Below, in pieces: positions 28,363 to 36,936 of a stretch of 64,000 nt of DNA. Both the position numbers and the translations under genes were made by a program. The stretch covers positions 5,456,001 through 5,520,000 of the forward strand of contig NZ_CP036278.1 in assembly GCF_007748035.1 (NCBI RefSeq). The letters are read 5' to 3'. A model generated the notes under the pieces. It saw only the letters and a list, made by a program, of their open reading frames with translations, did not search any database and was not told where the DNA came from. Each line of letters begins with the position of its first letter. The first letter of the stretch is position 1. This stretch comes from Aeoliella mucimassa (GTDB lineage: Bacteria; Planctomycetota; Planctomycetia; Pirellulales; Lacipirellulaceae).

Positions 28363-28566
28363 ATGTACAATCAGATTGAACGGAGCGGGGCAGTCGGCAC
28401 GGTCGAAAGAACTCGAGGAGCCTGCGAGGCGAACTCTTCGGAGGGAGCCGTGATTTTGCAGTCTCGCGAGTTGCTCAAAGGTCGTCGGGAAGTTTGGATT
28501 GAACATCTGGGCGAAATGTATCGATTGCGAACCACGTCGCGCGGAAGGTTATACCTGACTAAATAG
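28363..28566 (+). CDS. hemP: Hemin uptake protein HemP
   Basis: This small protein (67 residues from ATG 28363) ends in the HemP signature: SRELLKGRREVWIEHLGEMY and then RLRTTSRGRLYLTK. HemP proteins are short and accompany heme uptake receptors; their biochemical role is poorly known, and in some bacteria they act as regulators of heme transport genes. A GTG at 28450 has a stronger ribosome binding site (GGAGGGAG at 28440-28447) and would give a 38-residue protein that still covers the whole HemP core, so the start is uncertain. The tonB gene begins 12 bases after its stop and the TonB-dependent receptor lies further on. Confidence 0.82.
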   Translation: MYNQIERSGAVGTVERTRGACEANSSEGAVILQSRELLKGRREVWIEHLGEMYRLRTTSRGRLYLTK

Positions 28567-28578
28567 GGGAAGCTGGGG

Positions 28579-29391
28579 TTGCTGACGCTCATTGCCGAAA
28601 ACTCGACCGTCGAGGCGCCCCCTGCTTACGAAGCCCCGCTCTCTTCTCCTCTTTCGGACACGTCGTCCGACGAGATTGATCTACCGCAGTTCGAGAGCCA
28701 ACCGCACGCCTCGCAAGCGAATCAAACTCAGTGGTCTGCCGCCTGGTGTGCTTCTGTTTGCTTGCATCTACTCGCGTTGGCTGCTGTTTGGGTGGCGTTT
28801 CCTGCGAGTCGAGTAGAGCGGGTAACGCTGTCGGGCGAACGGTTTGTGCTGGCTGCCCAATTCACGGAGCAACTGCCAACGCCGGAGCTCGAAGCCCCGA
28901 TGGTCGAAGTGGAGATTGAACCCGATCTGCTCGTCGAACCAACCGAACTGGTGACCGATCCGGAGCCAATTCCCGAGTGGGAAATCGAGCTGCCCGCCGA
29001 AGCAGTGGTCAGTCCGGCAGAACCTCCTGCTACTCCAACCCCGCCGGGCGCCGTGGTCGAGTCGTCGACCCCCACCCCGGCGAGCGTCAGCTCCGAGCCC
29101 GCAAGCGTGGGACTCGACGATCAGGTGCCTGCCAAGCTGCTGACCTCAGCTGTACCGCAGTACCCACAGGAAGCGGCTCAGAGTGGTTGGTCGGGCCGCG
29201 TGACGCTGAGGCTGCATATCGCCGCCGACGGCTCGGTGAGCCTCGTAGATGTAGTCGACAGCAGCGGTCATGAACTGCTCGACAAGTCGGCGATCGACGC
29301 AGTGCAGCAATGGACCTTCCACCCCGCGCAGCGCGATGGTGAACCGGTGGAATCGACGGCCATTCTGCCGGTTAGCTTCCTGCCCAAATAG
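28579..29391 (+). CDS. tonB: TonB energy transducer
   Basis: This 270-residue protein has a cytoplasmic N-terminus of about 52 residues (longer than usual), one membrane helix (WCASVCLHLLALAAVWVAF), a Pro/Glu/Val-rich periplasm-spanning linker, and a C-terminal TonB domain from about residue 190 (AVPQYPQEAAQSGWSGRVTL, DVVDSSGHELLDKSAIDAV, QWTFHPAQRDG). It transmits proton-motive energy to outer-membrane receptors. The start is TTG at 28579 with GGGGAAG upstream. It is translationally close to hemP. No exbB or exbD is present in the window, so the motor must be encoded elsewhere. Confidence 0.88.
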   Translation: MLTLIAENSTVEAPPAYEAPLSSPLSDTSSDEIDLPQFESQPHASQANQTQWSAAWCASVCLHLLALAAVWVAFPASRVERVTLSGERFVLAAQFTEQLPTPELEAPMVEVEIEPDLLVEPTELVTDPEPIPEWEIELPAEAVVSPAEPPATPTPPGAVVESSTPTPASVSSEPASVGLDDQVPAKLLTSAVPQYPQEAAQSGWSGRVTLRLHIAADGSVSLVDVVDSSGHELLDKSAIDAVQQWTFHPAQRDGEPVESTAILPVSFLPK

Positions 29392-29527
29392 TGCGGCAAT
29401 TCCCACGCTAAGCCTGCGATTGTGAGTTCGTCAGGCGACAGATGCGTACCAACAGAACGGGTGGTTCCGGTTAGGCAAACTAGGCCAGGTACGTCTGGCG
29501 CGGTTGTTTCGGTTTGAGCGTTTTGCA

Positions 29528-29546
29528 TGATTGATCCGATCAATCA
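29528..29546 (+). promoter_or_regulatory. 9-1-9 inverted repeat upstream of the TonB-dependent receptor
   Basis: TGATTGATCCGATCAATCA is a perfect 9-bp inverted repeat around one central base, the same 9-1-9 geometry as Fur-family operators but with a different sequence. It lies about 93 bases before the receptor start in a 247-base gap. Binding by a Fur-family regulator is a guess from geometry and context. Confidence 0.45.
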
Positions 29547-29638
29547 AGCAACCGGAAGCCAGTTGCAGGTCGAAGTGTCTAGCGGTGTGCCACGACCCCT
29601 GCACTGGAACGGGCGAAAGGGATTGCCTCGTGATTTGT

Positions 29639-31906
29639 ATGGATAAACCTAATTGGACCTCACTGGGAGCAAGGTTCACCTTGTTGGGGATGTTGCTGTG
29701 TAGTGCAACTGCTGTCTTGGCCCAGGACGACCTGGCTCCGACGCAGGAGCCCACCTTGCCCGAAGTGCAGGTGCAACCACCTGTGGACGATGCTGCGTCG
29801 TCGGAAGCTGCAGAGAGCCATCAGGCTACAGCTCCCCTGGCCGAGCCATTCTCGGCAAACAATCCGCCGAACACCTTGCTCGGCACCGAGCGGAGCTACC
29901 CCAACCTGAGCCAGCTTGAGTTTGGCCAGCCAGGGTTGTTCAACGAGAACACCGGCATCCTGCGTGGCGGGGGGAACCTGTTCGACTCCTCCGCGGCCGG
30001 CACCATCGTGACTCGCGAGATCCTGGCCGAGAAGCAGGCGACCGACATGTTCCACGCCTTGCAGAACGAAGTGGGAGTAATGATGCAGCGGACCGCTGCT
30101 GGGCAGTCGTCGCCATTCATTCGTGGTCTTACCGGGCAGCAGGTCCTTATCCTGGTCGACGGGGTGCGGCTCAACAACTCGGTTACTCGCTTTGGCCCGA
30201 ACCAGTACTTCAACACCATCGATCCAGGCATGGTCGATCACCTGGAAGTGGTTCGCGGGGCAGGCTCCGTGCTGTGGGGAGCCGATGCCATCGGCGGCGT
30301 CATCAACGTGGTCAGTCGCAGCCCCGATAGCCAGTACGGAATGTGCTGCGGCGACTATTCGACCGGAGAGTTTCACCAGTACTACAACACGGCCGATTCG
30401 TCGAGCTACAGCCGGATGAACGTGGAAGGTTGGGGCGGCTCGATGGGCGTGTTCGCGGGAGGTAGCTACTACAACGTGAACGATCTGGACACCGGTTTCG
30501 ATTTCGGCCGCCAGCCGGGCACCGACTACGACCAGTACGCTGGCGATGTGAAGATGAACTACTTGCTCGATCGCAACTCGATGCTCACCGTATCGTTGCA
30601 ACACTTCGAGCAAGAACGATTGCCGCGGAGCGATCGGTTCCCTGGGTACCCGGGCGACCTGAACAACAGCAACACGCTGAGTGGAGCCCGGTTCTTCGAT
30701 CCCCAGCAACGCGACTTGGCATACGTACGCTACCAGGCGGTGAATCCTAACGCATGGAGCGACGCCCTGACGGTCACCACTTCGTACCATCGCCAGCGCG
30801 ACGTTCAAACCCGTGGTGTTCCAACCACCCGCTATCAGGAGACCGATGTCGAATCGGTAGGTATCAACGCGGTTTCGACCAAGGAACTGGCTGAAGGCTT
30901 TGGTAAGCTGACGGCTGGCTTCGATTGGTACCACGACGATGTCGATTCGCCGTACGGCGGGGCGGCTACGGGGCCGATTGTGCCGGACGATGCCTTCTAC
31001 GAACGGTTCGGCGTGTTCCTCAATTGGGGATTTGCTCTCACCGATCGTCTCGACGTCGAAACCGGCGTTCGGTACGAACTGGCCGATCTGGCTGGCACGC
31101 CAGTCGTCGAAGTGGCTGGCACTCCCACGCCGATGTTCATCAATCCGAACTTCCAGGACTGGGTTGCTCATGTGGGCTTGGTGTACGAGGTCGACCGCGA
31201 TATTCACCTGGTTGGCAACATTAGCGAAGGCTTCCGCCCGCCGAACTTGGACGACCTGATGGCCAATAACCCGAACGTGTTGCAGGCGGGATTCGACTTG
31301 CCGAGCCTCGACCTGACTCCCGAGCACTCGGTGACCTACGAAATCGGTATGAAGACCGACCACGAGAAGCTTCGTACGCAGACGTTTGTCTATTGGACAC
31401 AGATCGACGATAACATCGTGCCGATCACGGCCGGAGCGAACCAGTTTACCAAGGACAATCAAGACTCCTCGATTCAAGGCGTCGAGTTCGACGGAGAATA
31501 CTTGCTCGATCGGCAGTGGAGTCTCTACGGCAACTACTGGTATACCTACGGCGAGAACAAGGAGACCGGCGCCCCGCTCAGTCGCATTCCACCGCAGCAG
31601 GGTATCCTGGGGCTTCGTTGGCGCGATCGCGAGTTGCGTAGCTACGTGACAACGTATGTTTGGATGGCCGATAAGCAAGATCGACTCGATCCGGTGCGGG
31701 ATCTCAGCGACGAACGCATCCCCCCTGGCGGCACCCCTGGCTACGCTACGCTAAACGTGCGGATGGGGCGTTCTTACGGTCGCCACAACCAGCATCGGCT
31801 CAGCTTGAGTCTTGAGAACCTGACCGACAAAGATTATCTGGTGCATGGCTCCGGTGTGTATGGCACCGGGTTCACCGCACGGTTCGGATACAGTTGGGTC
31901 CGTTAG
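29639..31906 (+). CDS. TonB-dependent outer membrane receptor (heme/iron type)
   Basis: The 755-residue protein starts at ATG 29639, just before a signal peptide (FTLLGMLLCSATAVLA|QDD); GTG 29630 with GAAAGGGA upstream is a close alternative, and longer N-termini were rejected. The plug domain shows AGQSSPFIRGLTGQQVLILV, DGVRLNNS and VEVVRGAGSVLWGADAIGG-like residues. The barrel ends RLSLSLENLTDKDYLVHGSG and FGYSWVR, as in heme/hemoglobin and vitamin B12 receptors. HemP and TonB upstream point to heme or hemoprotein iron uptake across the outer membrane. Substrate is inference. Confidence 0.88.
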   Translation: MDKPNWTSLGARFTLLGMLLCSATAVLAQDDLAPTQEPTLPEVQVQPPVDDAASSEAAESHQATAPLAEPFSANNPPNTLLGTERSYPNLSQLEFGQPGLFNENTGILRGGGNLFDSSAAGTIVTREILAEKQATDMFHALQNEVGVMMQRTAAGQSSPFIRGLTGQQVLILVDGVRLNNSVTRFGPNQYFNTIDPGMVDHLEVVRGAGSVLWGADAIGGVINVVSRSPDSQYGMCCGDYSTGEFHQYYNTADSSSYSRMNVEGWGGSMGVFAGGSYYNVNDLDTGFDFGRQPGTDYDQYAGDVKMNYLLDRNSMLTVSLQHFEQERLPRSDRFPGYPGDLNNSNTLSGARFFDPQQRDLAYVRYQAVNPNAWSDALTVTTSYHRQRDVQTRGVPTTRYQETDVESVGINAVSTKELAEGFGKLTAGFDWYHDDVDSPYGGAATGPIVPDDAFYERFGVFLNWGFALTDRLDVETGVRYELADLAGTPVVEVAGTPTPMFINPNFQDWVAHVGLVYEVDRDIHLVGNISEGFRPPNLDDLMANNPNVLQAGFDLPSLDLTPEHSVTYEIGMKTDHEKLRTQTFVYWTQIDDNIVPITAGANQFTKDNQDSSIQGVEFDGEYLLDRQWSLYGNYWYTYGENKETGAPLSRIPPQQGILGLRWRDRELRSYVTTYVWMADKQDRLDPVRDLSDERIPPGGTPGYATLNVRMGRSYGRHNQHRLSLSLENLTDKDYLVHGSGVYGTGFTARFGYSWVR

Positions 31907-31937
31907 CTCTGCGGCAAACGACTCAAGTTGGTTCACA

Positions 31938-31987
31938 CGAGACTGAGAATCTGCCAACGCGGGTGGGTTCTCGGTCTCGCTTTGTTT
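31938..31987 (+). terminator. Intrinsic terminator after the TonB-dependent receptor
   Basis: CGAGACTGAGAA (31938-31949) pairs with TTCTCGGTCTCG (31968-31979) over 12 positions with one G-U, and CTTTGTTT follows. It lies 31 bases after the receptor stop. Confidence 0.75.
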
Positions 31988-32007
31988 ACAGGGGCCATGA
32001 TCCTAAC

Positions 32008-32889
32008 CTATTGAGATTTCGACGGTGTCTCTTCGTTCGCTGGCTTTTGATACATCCGAACGTAGTCGACCTGGTAGGTGCCAGGGAACTCGGTCTGGCT
32101 GGGATCGCCGCCGTTCTTGCCACCAATGGCCAGGTTGAGCAGCAAGTAATTCGGTTGCCGGAACGGCTTGGCAAAGTCGCCTTTCGTGCGATCAACTTCC
32201 GCCAGGTCGGTGGTGTTTAGCACACGATCGTCCACCGATAAACGGATCTCTTCTTCAGTCCACAGCATCCGCCATACGTGGAACTCGTCGGCCCAGCCTT
32301 CGCCGAACTCACTGAGCGGTATCTTGCCAGTGTCCCATACTTGCCCTCGTCGGCGACCATGCTGCCAGCAGGTGTTCGCAAGAATCGAGTTGTCGTAGAA
32401 CTCCATGATGTCGATCTCGCCGTTGCGGGGCCAACCGCCGCGGACGCCAAGCATCCAAATGGCGGGCCACAAACCATCACGGGCATCAATGCGGGCGCGG
32501 ATCTCGAACAGCCCGTAGGTCCACTCCTGCAACCCTTGAGTCTTAAGGCTCGACGAGGTGTACTCGATGAACTGGCGGTTACGTCGCCAGTCTCCCCGGC
32601 CGGCATTGGGATCGTAGCTGGGGTTGTCGCGACGCTCCCGACGACCTTCGATCACCAGGAAGCCATCTTTGCAGAAAGCATTCTCGGGCTGGTACCACTG
32701 CAATTCTTCGTTGCGAACAAACCCCTTCTCGAAGGTCCAGTTTTCAGGGTTCACGGGGCCATCCACGTCGAACTCGTCGGCCCACACCAACTCGTAACCC
32801 TCCGGCGGATCAGCAAACCCCGTGTTCATGCAGAGCAGCAACTGGCAGGCGATCAGGCTAAGCAGCAGGGCAGGGGGGTGATTCGGCAT
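32008..32889 (-). CDS. Secreted glycoside hydrolase family 16 (beta-glucanase/agarase-type)
   Basis: This 293-residue GH16 enzyme has a signal peptide (PALLLSLIACQLLLCMNTGFA|DPP) and the jelly-roll core YELVWADEFDVDGPVNPENW. The catalytic motif NGEIDIMEF lies near residue 155 (E-I-D-x-x-E, two glutamates and an aspartate). The ATG at 32889 follows AGGAG. GH16 enzymes cut beta-1,3/1,4-glucans, laminarin, agarose, carrageenan or porphyran; the residues seen (WYQPENAFCKDGFLVIEGRRE) fit laminarinase/beta-glucanase-like members best. Substrate cannot be decided from sequence alone. It probably serves algal polysaccharide use outside the cell. Confidence 0.92.
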   Translation of the reverse strand: MPNHPPALLLSLIACQLLLCMNTGFADPPEGYELVWADEFDVDGPVNPENWTFEKGFVRNEELQWYQPENAFCKDGFLVIEGRRERRDNPSYDPNAGRGDWRRNRQFIEYTSSSLKTQGLQEWTYGLFEIRARIDARDGLWPAIWMLGVRGGWPRNGEIDIMEFYDNSILANTCWQHGRRRGQVWDTGKIPLSEFGEGWADEFHVWRMLWTEEEIRLSVDDRVLNTTDLAEVDRTKGDFAKPFRQPNYLLLNLAIGGKNGGDPSQTEFPGTYQVDYVRMYQKPANEETPSKSQ

Positions 32890-33018
32890 GATGGTCCACT
32901 CCTGGGAGAATGTGCGGTGGGGATCTGCAATTATAGACCATTTGGCACCGATCGCACCCTGGGGGAGTCGTGCCAAAACGAGGTTCAGGCGTCGCGACGC
33001 ATAAGCTACACTTGCTGC

Positions 33019-33879
33019 ATGGATCAGCAAAATCGCGACAATCCGATGAGCAACCCCACGCTTGGCCCTGGCCCCAGGACTTGGCAGCGGCGATGGTACG
33101 AAGTGATCTTCGAGCACGATACGCCCGCGGGGCGAAGGTTCGACGTGTTGCTGTTGATCGTGATTGTGGTGAGCGTGGTCGCGGTAAGCCTGGAAAGCGT
33201 CAAGGGTATGCGCGAAAGCGCTGTCTGGGGAAGCCTGCTGACCAAGCTCGAGTGGTTCATTACCGGACTCTTTACGATCGAGTTGATTGCCCGACTGGCG
33301 TGCGTCAATCGACCCGCGCGGTACGTCTTTAGTTTCTTCGGCGTGGTCGACATCGTGTCGTTGCTACCAAGCTTCCTGGGCATCTTTCTACCCGGCGCCC
33401 AGTCGCTCGCGACGATTCGTACGCTGAGGCTTCTTCGCGTGTTTCGAGTGTTAAAGCTCGCCCACCACGTGCGCGAAAGCCAAGGTTGGTTGCTCGCAAT
33501 TCGTAAAACCTGGCCAAAGATTACCGTGTTCATCACAGTGATCTTGTGCACGATCGTGGTACTGGGATCGATCATGTACTTGATCGAAGCGGGAGCTGAT
33601 AGCGGCTTCGACAACATTCCAGTCAGTATCTATTGGGCGATCGTTACCATGACCACGGTTGGCTATGGCGATATCGCACCGGTTACCCCGCAAGGCAAAG
33701 CGGTCGCTTCGCTCGTGATGCTGCTGGGCTATGCAATTATCATCGTGCCGACCGGGCTGTTTAGTGCGGAGGTTATGAGTCAGAAGAGCCAGCAGTCGGC
33801 CAGAAAGTGCGAAGGCTGCAATTTCCAGGTGACCGACCCCGACGCGATCTACTGCAGTCGCTGCGGCAATCAGCTGTGA
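33019..33879 (+). CDS. Voltage-gated potassium channel with C-terminal zinc ribbon
   Basis: This 286-residue six-helix channel has S1-S3, an S4-like voltage sensor (TIRTLRLLRVFRVLKL, about residues 133-147), pore helix and the K+ selectivity filter TTVGYGD near residue 213, and S6. After the last helix the protein ends with a zinc ribbon, CEGCNFQVTDPDAIYCSRCG (four cysteines, about residues 263-282), which is unusual for KvAP/Kch-type channels. ATG 33046 is an alternative start; a long upstream extension through the GH16 antisense region was rejected. It is divergent from GH16 and its stop overlaps the end of the convergent PEP-CTERM gene. Confidence 0.9.
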   Translation: MDQQNRDNPMSNPTLGPGPRTWQRRWYEVIFEHDTPAGRRFDVLLLIVIVVSVVAVSLESVKGMRESAVWGSLLTKLEWFITGLFTIELIARLACVNRPARYVFSFFGVVDIVSLLPSFLGIFLPGAQSLATIRTLRLLRVFRVLKLAHHVRESQGWLLAIRKTWPKITVFITVILCTIVVLGSIMYLIEAGADSGFDNIPVSIYWAIVTMTTVGYGDIAPVTPQGKAVASLVMLLGYAIIIVPTGLFSAEVMSQKSQQSARKCEGCNFQVTDPDAIYCSRCGNQL

Positions 33880-36797
33880 CACGCTTTTCGCACAGCAGGC
33901 ACGAGTAGCAGGCCAAGCATCGCGATTGCCAGACAGCTTGGTTCTGGCACCGCTTGCGAAACGAGCGAGTCGGTAGGAATCGACTCACCGAAGTGCTGTT
34001 TCCACAACACGTAGTCGGCCGCGTCGACCCCATTCTCGTTGTCACCGTTGCCGGAGAGTACTGATTCGTCCGGCGAGCCAAGATGATCGCGCCAGAGGGT
34101 GTAGTCGGCCAGATTCACGATGCCATCGGCGTTGAAGTCGCCTTTTAAGGTGAGCTGAACCACGCTCAGCAGGACCTCGCTGGAAGTGTAGTCGAGTTGC
34201 CAACCTAAGGCCCCCGCGAGCGCGGGAGCCTCCACCAAGTTCTCGTCGAACCCGCCTGTCAGGTTGCCGGCTCCAGTGATGATAGTGAAGGAGTCGCCGA
34301 TCGTCGGCAAATAGCCTTCGCCAAGCAGGACCTGCAGACCGCCGGAGAGGCTGACGCTGGTTTCGTAGAAGAGTTGATCGTAAGAGTCGACGCTGTCGAG
34401 CGTGATGCCAAGGGTGCCGGATGCGAGTTGCTCGTACGACAACACCAAGGAATGGTGACCGATCTGAAGTTCTCCCTCGTTTGCCAGAGTGACGCCGAGG
34501 GTCGAGTTGTCGGCCATGGTGAGCACCGACATGGGCTGGTTGACCACGCTCCCCAGTCCGGTGAAGCTTGCGTTTGCCTCTACAGTCGACGTACCCTCGA
34601 GTTCCAGCGAGTCGGTTGATTCGACAAGTTCGACGCTCGAGCCGGCCATAAAGGTGGTGGTGCCGGACATCATCGCCATGCCATGGACGACTACCGGGCC
34701 TGCGATCTGCGAGTCGGCAACCAGGCTGGCTGCGTTGGAGCCATCGCCAGAGAGGGTGAGCAATCCCTCAGGGGCCAGAATCCACCCTTGTTCGAATCGC
34801 AGTGCACGTCCTGCTCCGACGGTCGCTTTGCCCCCGAAGTCGTCGCTCAGCGGGGCTGCGATGGTTAGGTTGGCCGAGGTGGCTTGCACCTCTCCCGCGA
34901 CGAGCAGAGCACCGTCGAGGTCGATGCTGTTGGCGGCCGCAACCACCAGCGTATCACCCTCGCCAGCCAAGGCGTGCAGCACTCCGTTGTTGTAGAAAGA
35001 CGTGACCTCGATCGACCCGTTGCCCCGCGTAATGCCGTTGTTGGCGATATAGCTGCCGGTCACGACTCCACCCTTCAGTTCCAACCCGCGGACATTGCTC
35101 GTATCGAGCCCCGCGGCCAAATGGAGTGAGCCGGTAGAGGCGGCGGTGCCAATCCATTCGGCGTCGAGCACTTGCGTGTTGATGGTAAGGGTGCCGCCGC
35201 TCGCCCAGAGGGACGACGACGCGGGGAAGTCAACGGGGGCGTCGATCGTGCCGAAGCCTTCGAGCGAGGTCTGGCCATCGGTCGTCAGGGTTCCCGGCCC
35301 GCTGATAACACCGCCCGCGATGCGGTGGGGATCGGTGGAGTTGCCCGCTGCGAGTTGCAGGGCTTGTCCCTCGGTAGCAATCGTGACCTGGCCACCGGAG
35401 AGGATCGAAAGCTTCGCTTCGGTCTTGGTGCTATCGATCACTTCGATGGTGCCCGCCACGGCGATGTTGTCTCCCCGTAGCGACGAGGCAAAACTACTGG
35501 TGCCATGGATCTCGATCTTGCCTTGAGGGGCCAGGGTCCAACTGTTGGAAGAGCCCTGCGACACGACCAACTGTCCGCTCGCCCCATGAATGGCGATGGT
35601 ATCGGTCTGGTCGTTCGAGTTGTCGCCAAAATCGTCGAGCTGCGATGCACTTACAACCAGCCGAGCATCGAGCTGCCAGGTTTCGGCCTGTTCGGTATCA
35701 GCATCCAGCACGATGGTGCCGCCGGTCATGTCGAACAGTTGCGTGCCCGAGATGGTGTAGTGTCCCCCTTCGAAAGCGAGGGTGCCGTCGCCGGTGTGCG
35801 AGCTACCACCATCGAACTCTCCATCGCCCGCCAAGACGAGCCGGCTATCGCTTGCGACGAGTGTGCCGCCTGAGGAGGACGAGGTGAAGTGAAAAGGGGC
35901 TTCGATACGGCTGGTGTGACCCGTGACATTCAGCATGCTGCTATCGATGGTCACGGTGCTGTCGGAACGCAACGTGGCTGGCGCGGCTTCCGCGTCGATG
36001 CTCGACAGGGTAAGGGATGCTTCGACCAGATCGAGCTGGTGAGCTACCTGCAGCGTTGCGCCGCTGTCCAGATTTAGTAGCCCGCCGAATACCTCGGTGG
36101 CCACTTGCAAGTCGAGCATGGTTCCGGCAGCGATGCTCACAATACCGGTATCGGTGGTGCCATCGAGGTCGAGTCGATGCTGCTCGCCAATCGCCCGAAT
36201 GGTTAGTGTCGAGAGTTCTTCGCTTGCTGTGGTCAGCAACAGGCCATCGTTGATGAAGGTAACGGTCGGCGTCTCGCCTAGCGAGTCGGAGAGTAGTAGG
36301 GTGCCATGGCCTGAGAGCAACCCACCGCCGGCAACGGTAAGCGTAGCCGTGGGGGTGTCGGGCTCGTCGATCTCGAGTACCCCACCGAGTAGCTGGATCT
36401 CGCCGCCTGATTGCACGATGGCCTGACTCAGGATGGCCGACGATTGCATGGCGTCGTCGGCATGCGGAGAGATGACGAGCTTGGAACCGTTGGCGGTGAC
36501 CGTCGTCATGCCGTCGACGATGAGCGAGTTGCCTGCTGTGTCGGCGGTCGAACCGCCAGTGAGTAGCAAGCTGGCGATTGAGAAGTCGGTGTTCACTGAC
36601 GTGTCGCCGACCACGACATCGCCAATTACCAGGTCGTTGCCAGTAGGAGACTCGCCCTGGAGCCAGTTGTTGGTGTCCGACCAGTTGCTATTTCCGACAG
36701 CGGCCCCGCTCCAGCTCAAATTGGTAGCCATCGCTGGCGCGATGCCGAGGGCCATTAAACAACAAAACCACCGCAGTTGCCAACTCACGCGAACCAT
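33870..36797 (-). CDS. Exported repeat-rich PEP-CTERM/dockerin-like protein (975 aa)
   Basis: This protein has a signal peptide (WQLRWFCCLMALGIAPAMA|TNL) and an autotransporter-adhesin-like beta-helix body with many repeats of the form G-x-L-x-G-x-G (NWSDTNNWLQGESPTGND opens it). A C-terminal dockerin-like module follows ([20 protein letters not shown] and DAADYVLWKQHFGES), and a PEP-sorting tail AVPEPSCLAIAMLGLLLVPA ends with basic residues. PEP-CTERM proteins are sorted to the envelope and processed by exosortase-like enzymes. The ATG at 36797 follows GAGGGGG. The body may bind polysaccharide or self-assemble; function is not known. Its last 10 bases overlap the K+ channel gene tail to tail. 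Confidence 0.84.
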   Translation of the reverse strand: MVRVSWQLRWFCCLMALGIAPAMATNLSWSGAAVGNSNWSDTNNWLQGESPTGNDLVIGDVVVGDTSVNTDFSIASLLLTGGSTADTAGNSLIVDGMTTVTANGSKLVISPHADDAMQSSAILSQAIVQSGGEIQLLGGVLEIDEPDTPTATLTVAGGGLLSGHGTLLLSDSLGETPTVTFINDGLLLTTASEELSTLTIRAIGEQHRLDLDGTTDTGIVSIAAGTMLDLQVATEVFGGLLNLDSGATLQVAHQLDLVEASLTLSSIDAEAAPATLRSDSTVTIDSSMLNVTGHTSRIEAPFHFTSSSSGGTLVASDSRLVLAGDGEFDGGSSHTGDGTLAFEGGHYTISGTQLFDMTGGTIVLDADTEQAETWQLDARLVVSASQLDDFGDNSNDQTDTIAIHGASGQLVVSQGSSNSWTLAPQGKIEIHGTSSFASSLRGDNIAVAGTIEVIDSTKTEAKLSILSGGQVTIATEGQALQLAAGNSTDPHRIAGGVISGPGTLTTDGQTSLEGFGTIDAPVDFPASSSLWASGGTLTINTQVLDAEWIGTAASTGSLHLAAGLDTSNVRGLELKGGVVTGSYIANNGITRGNGSIEVTSFYNNGVLHALAGEGDTLVVAAANSIDLDGALLVAGEVQATSANLTIAAPLSDDFGGKATVGAGRALRFEQGWILAPEGLLTLSGDGSNAASLVADSQIAGPVVVHGMAMMSGTTTFMAGSSVELVESTDSLELEGTSTVEANASFTGLGSVVNQPMSVLTMADNSTLGVTLANEGELQIGHHSLVLSYEQLASGTLGITLDSVDSYDQLFYETSVSLSGGLQVLLGEGYLPTIGDSFTIITGAGNLTGGFDENLVEAPALAGALGWQLDYTSSEVLLSVVQLTLKGDFNADGIVNLADYTLWRDHLGSPDESVLSGNGDNENGVDAADYVLWKQHFGESIPTDSLVSQAVPEPSCLAIAMLGLLLVPAVRKACHS

Positions 36798-36936
36798 GCT
36801 CAGCCCCCTCCGACACAATGCAGACGTACTCTAAGTTGCCGATTCCAAAAAGTGATGCTGCTAGGGTAAACCAGGGGCGATCGACTTGCAAGAATTCGAG
36901 TCGAACCAGGCCGCGTGTAGTAGAAAACTGCCAGAA

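Noticed and set aside
29392-29638. Possible cobalamin riboswitch before the TonB-dependent receptor
   Set aside because: A few fragments look similar (AAGCCAG, GGGCGAAAGGGA), but the conserved B12-box order and spacing are not present.
29660-31678. 672-codon - strand frame across the TonB-dependent receptor
   Set aside because: The receptor has an intact signal peptide, plug and barrel; the antisense frame is featureless and His/Val/Arg-rich.
32278-33018. N-terminal extension of the K+ channel frame over the GH16 gene
   Set aside because: The extension is antisense to GH16; channel homology begins only after 33019.
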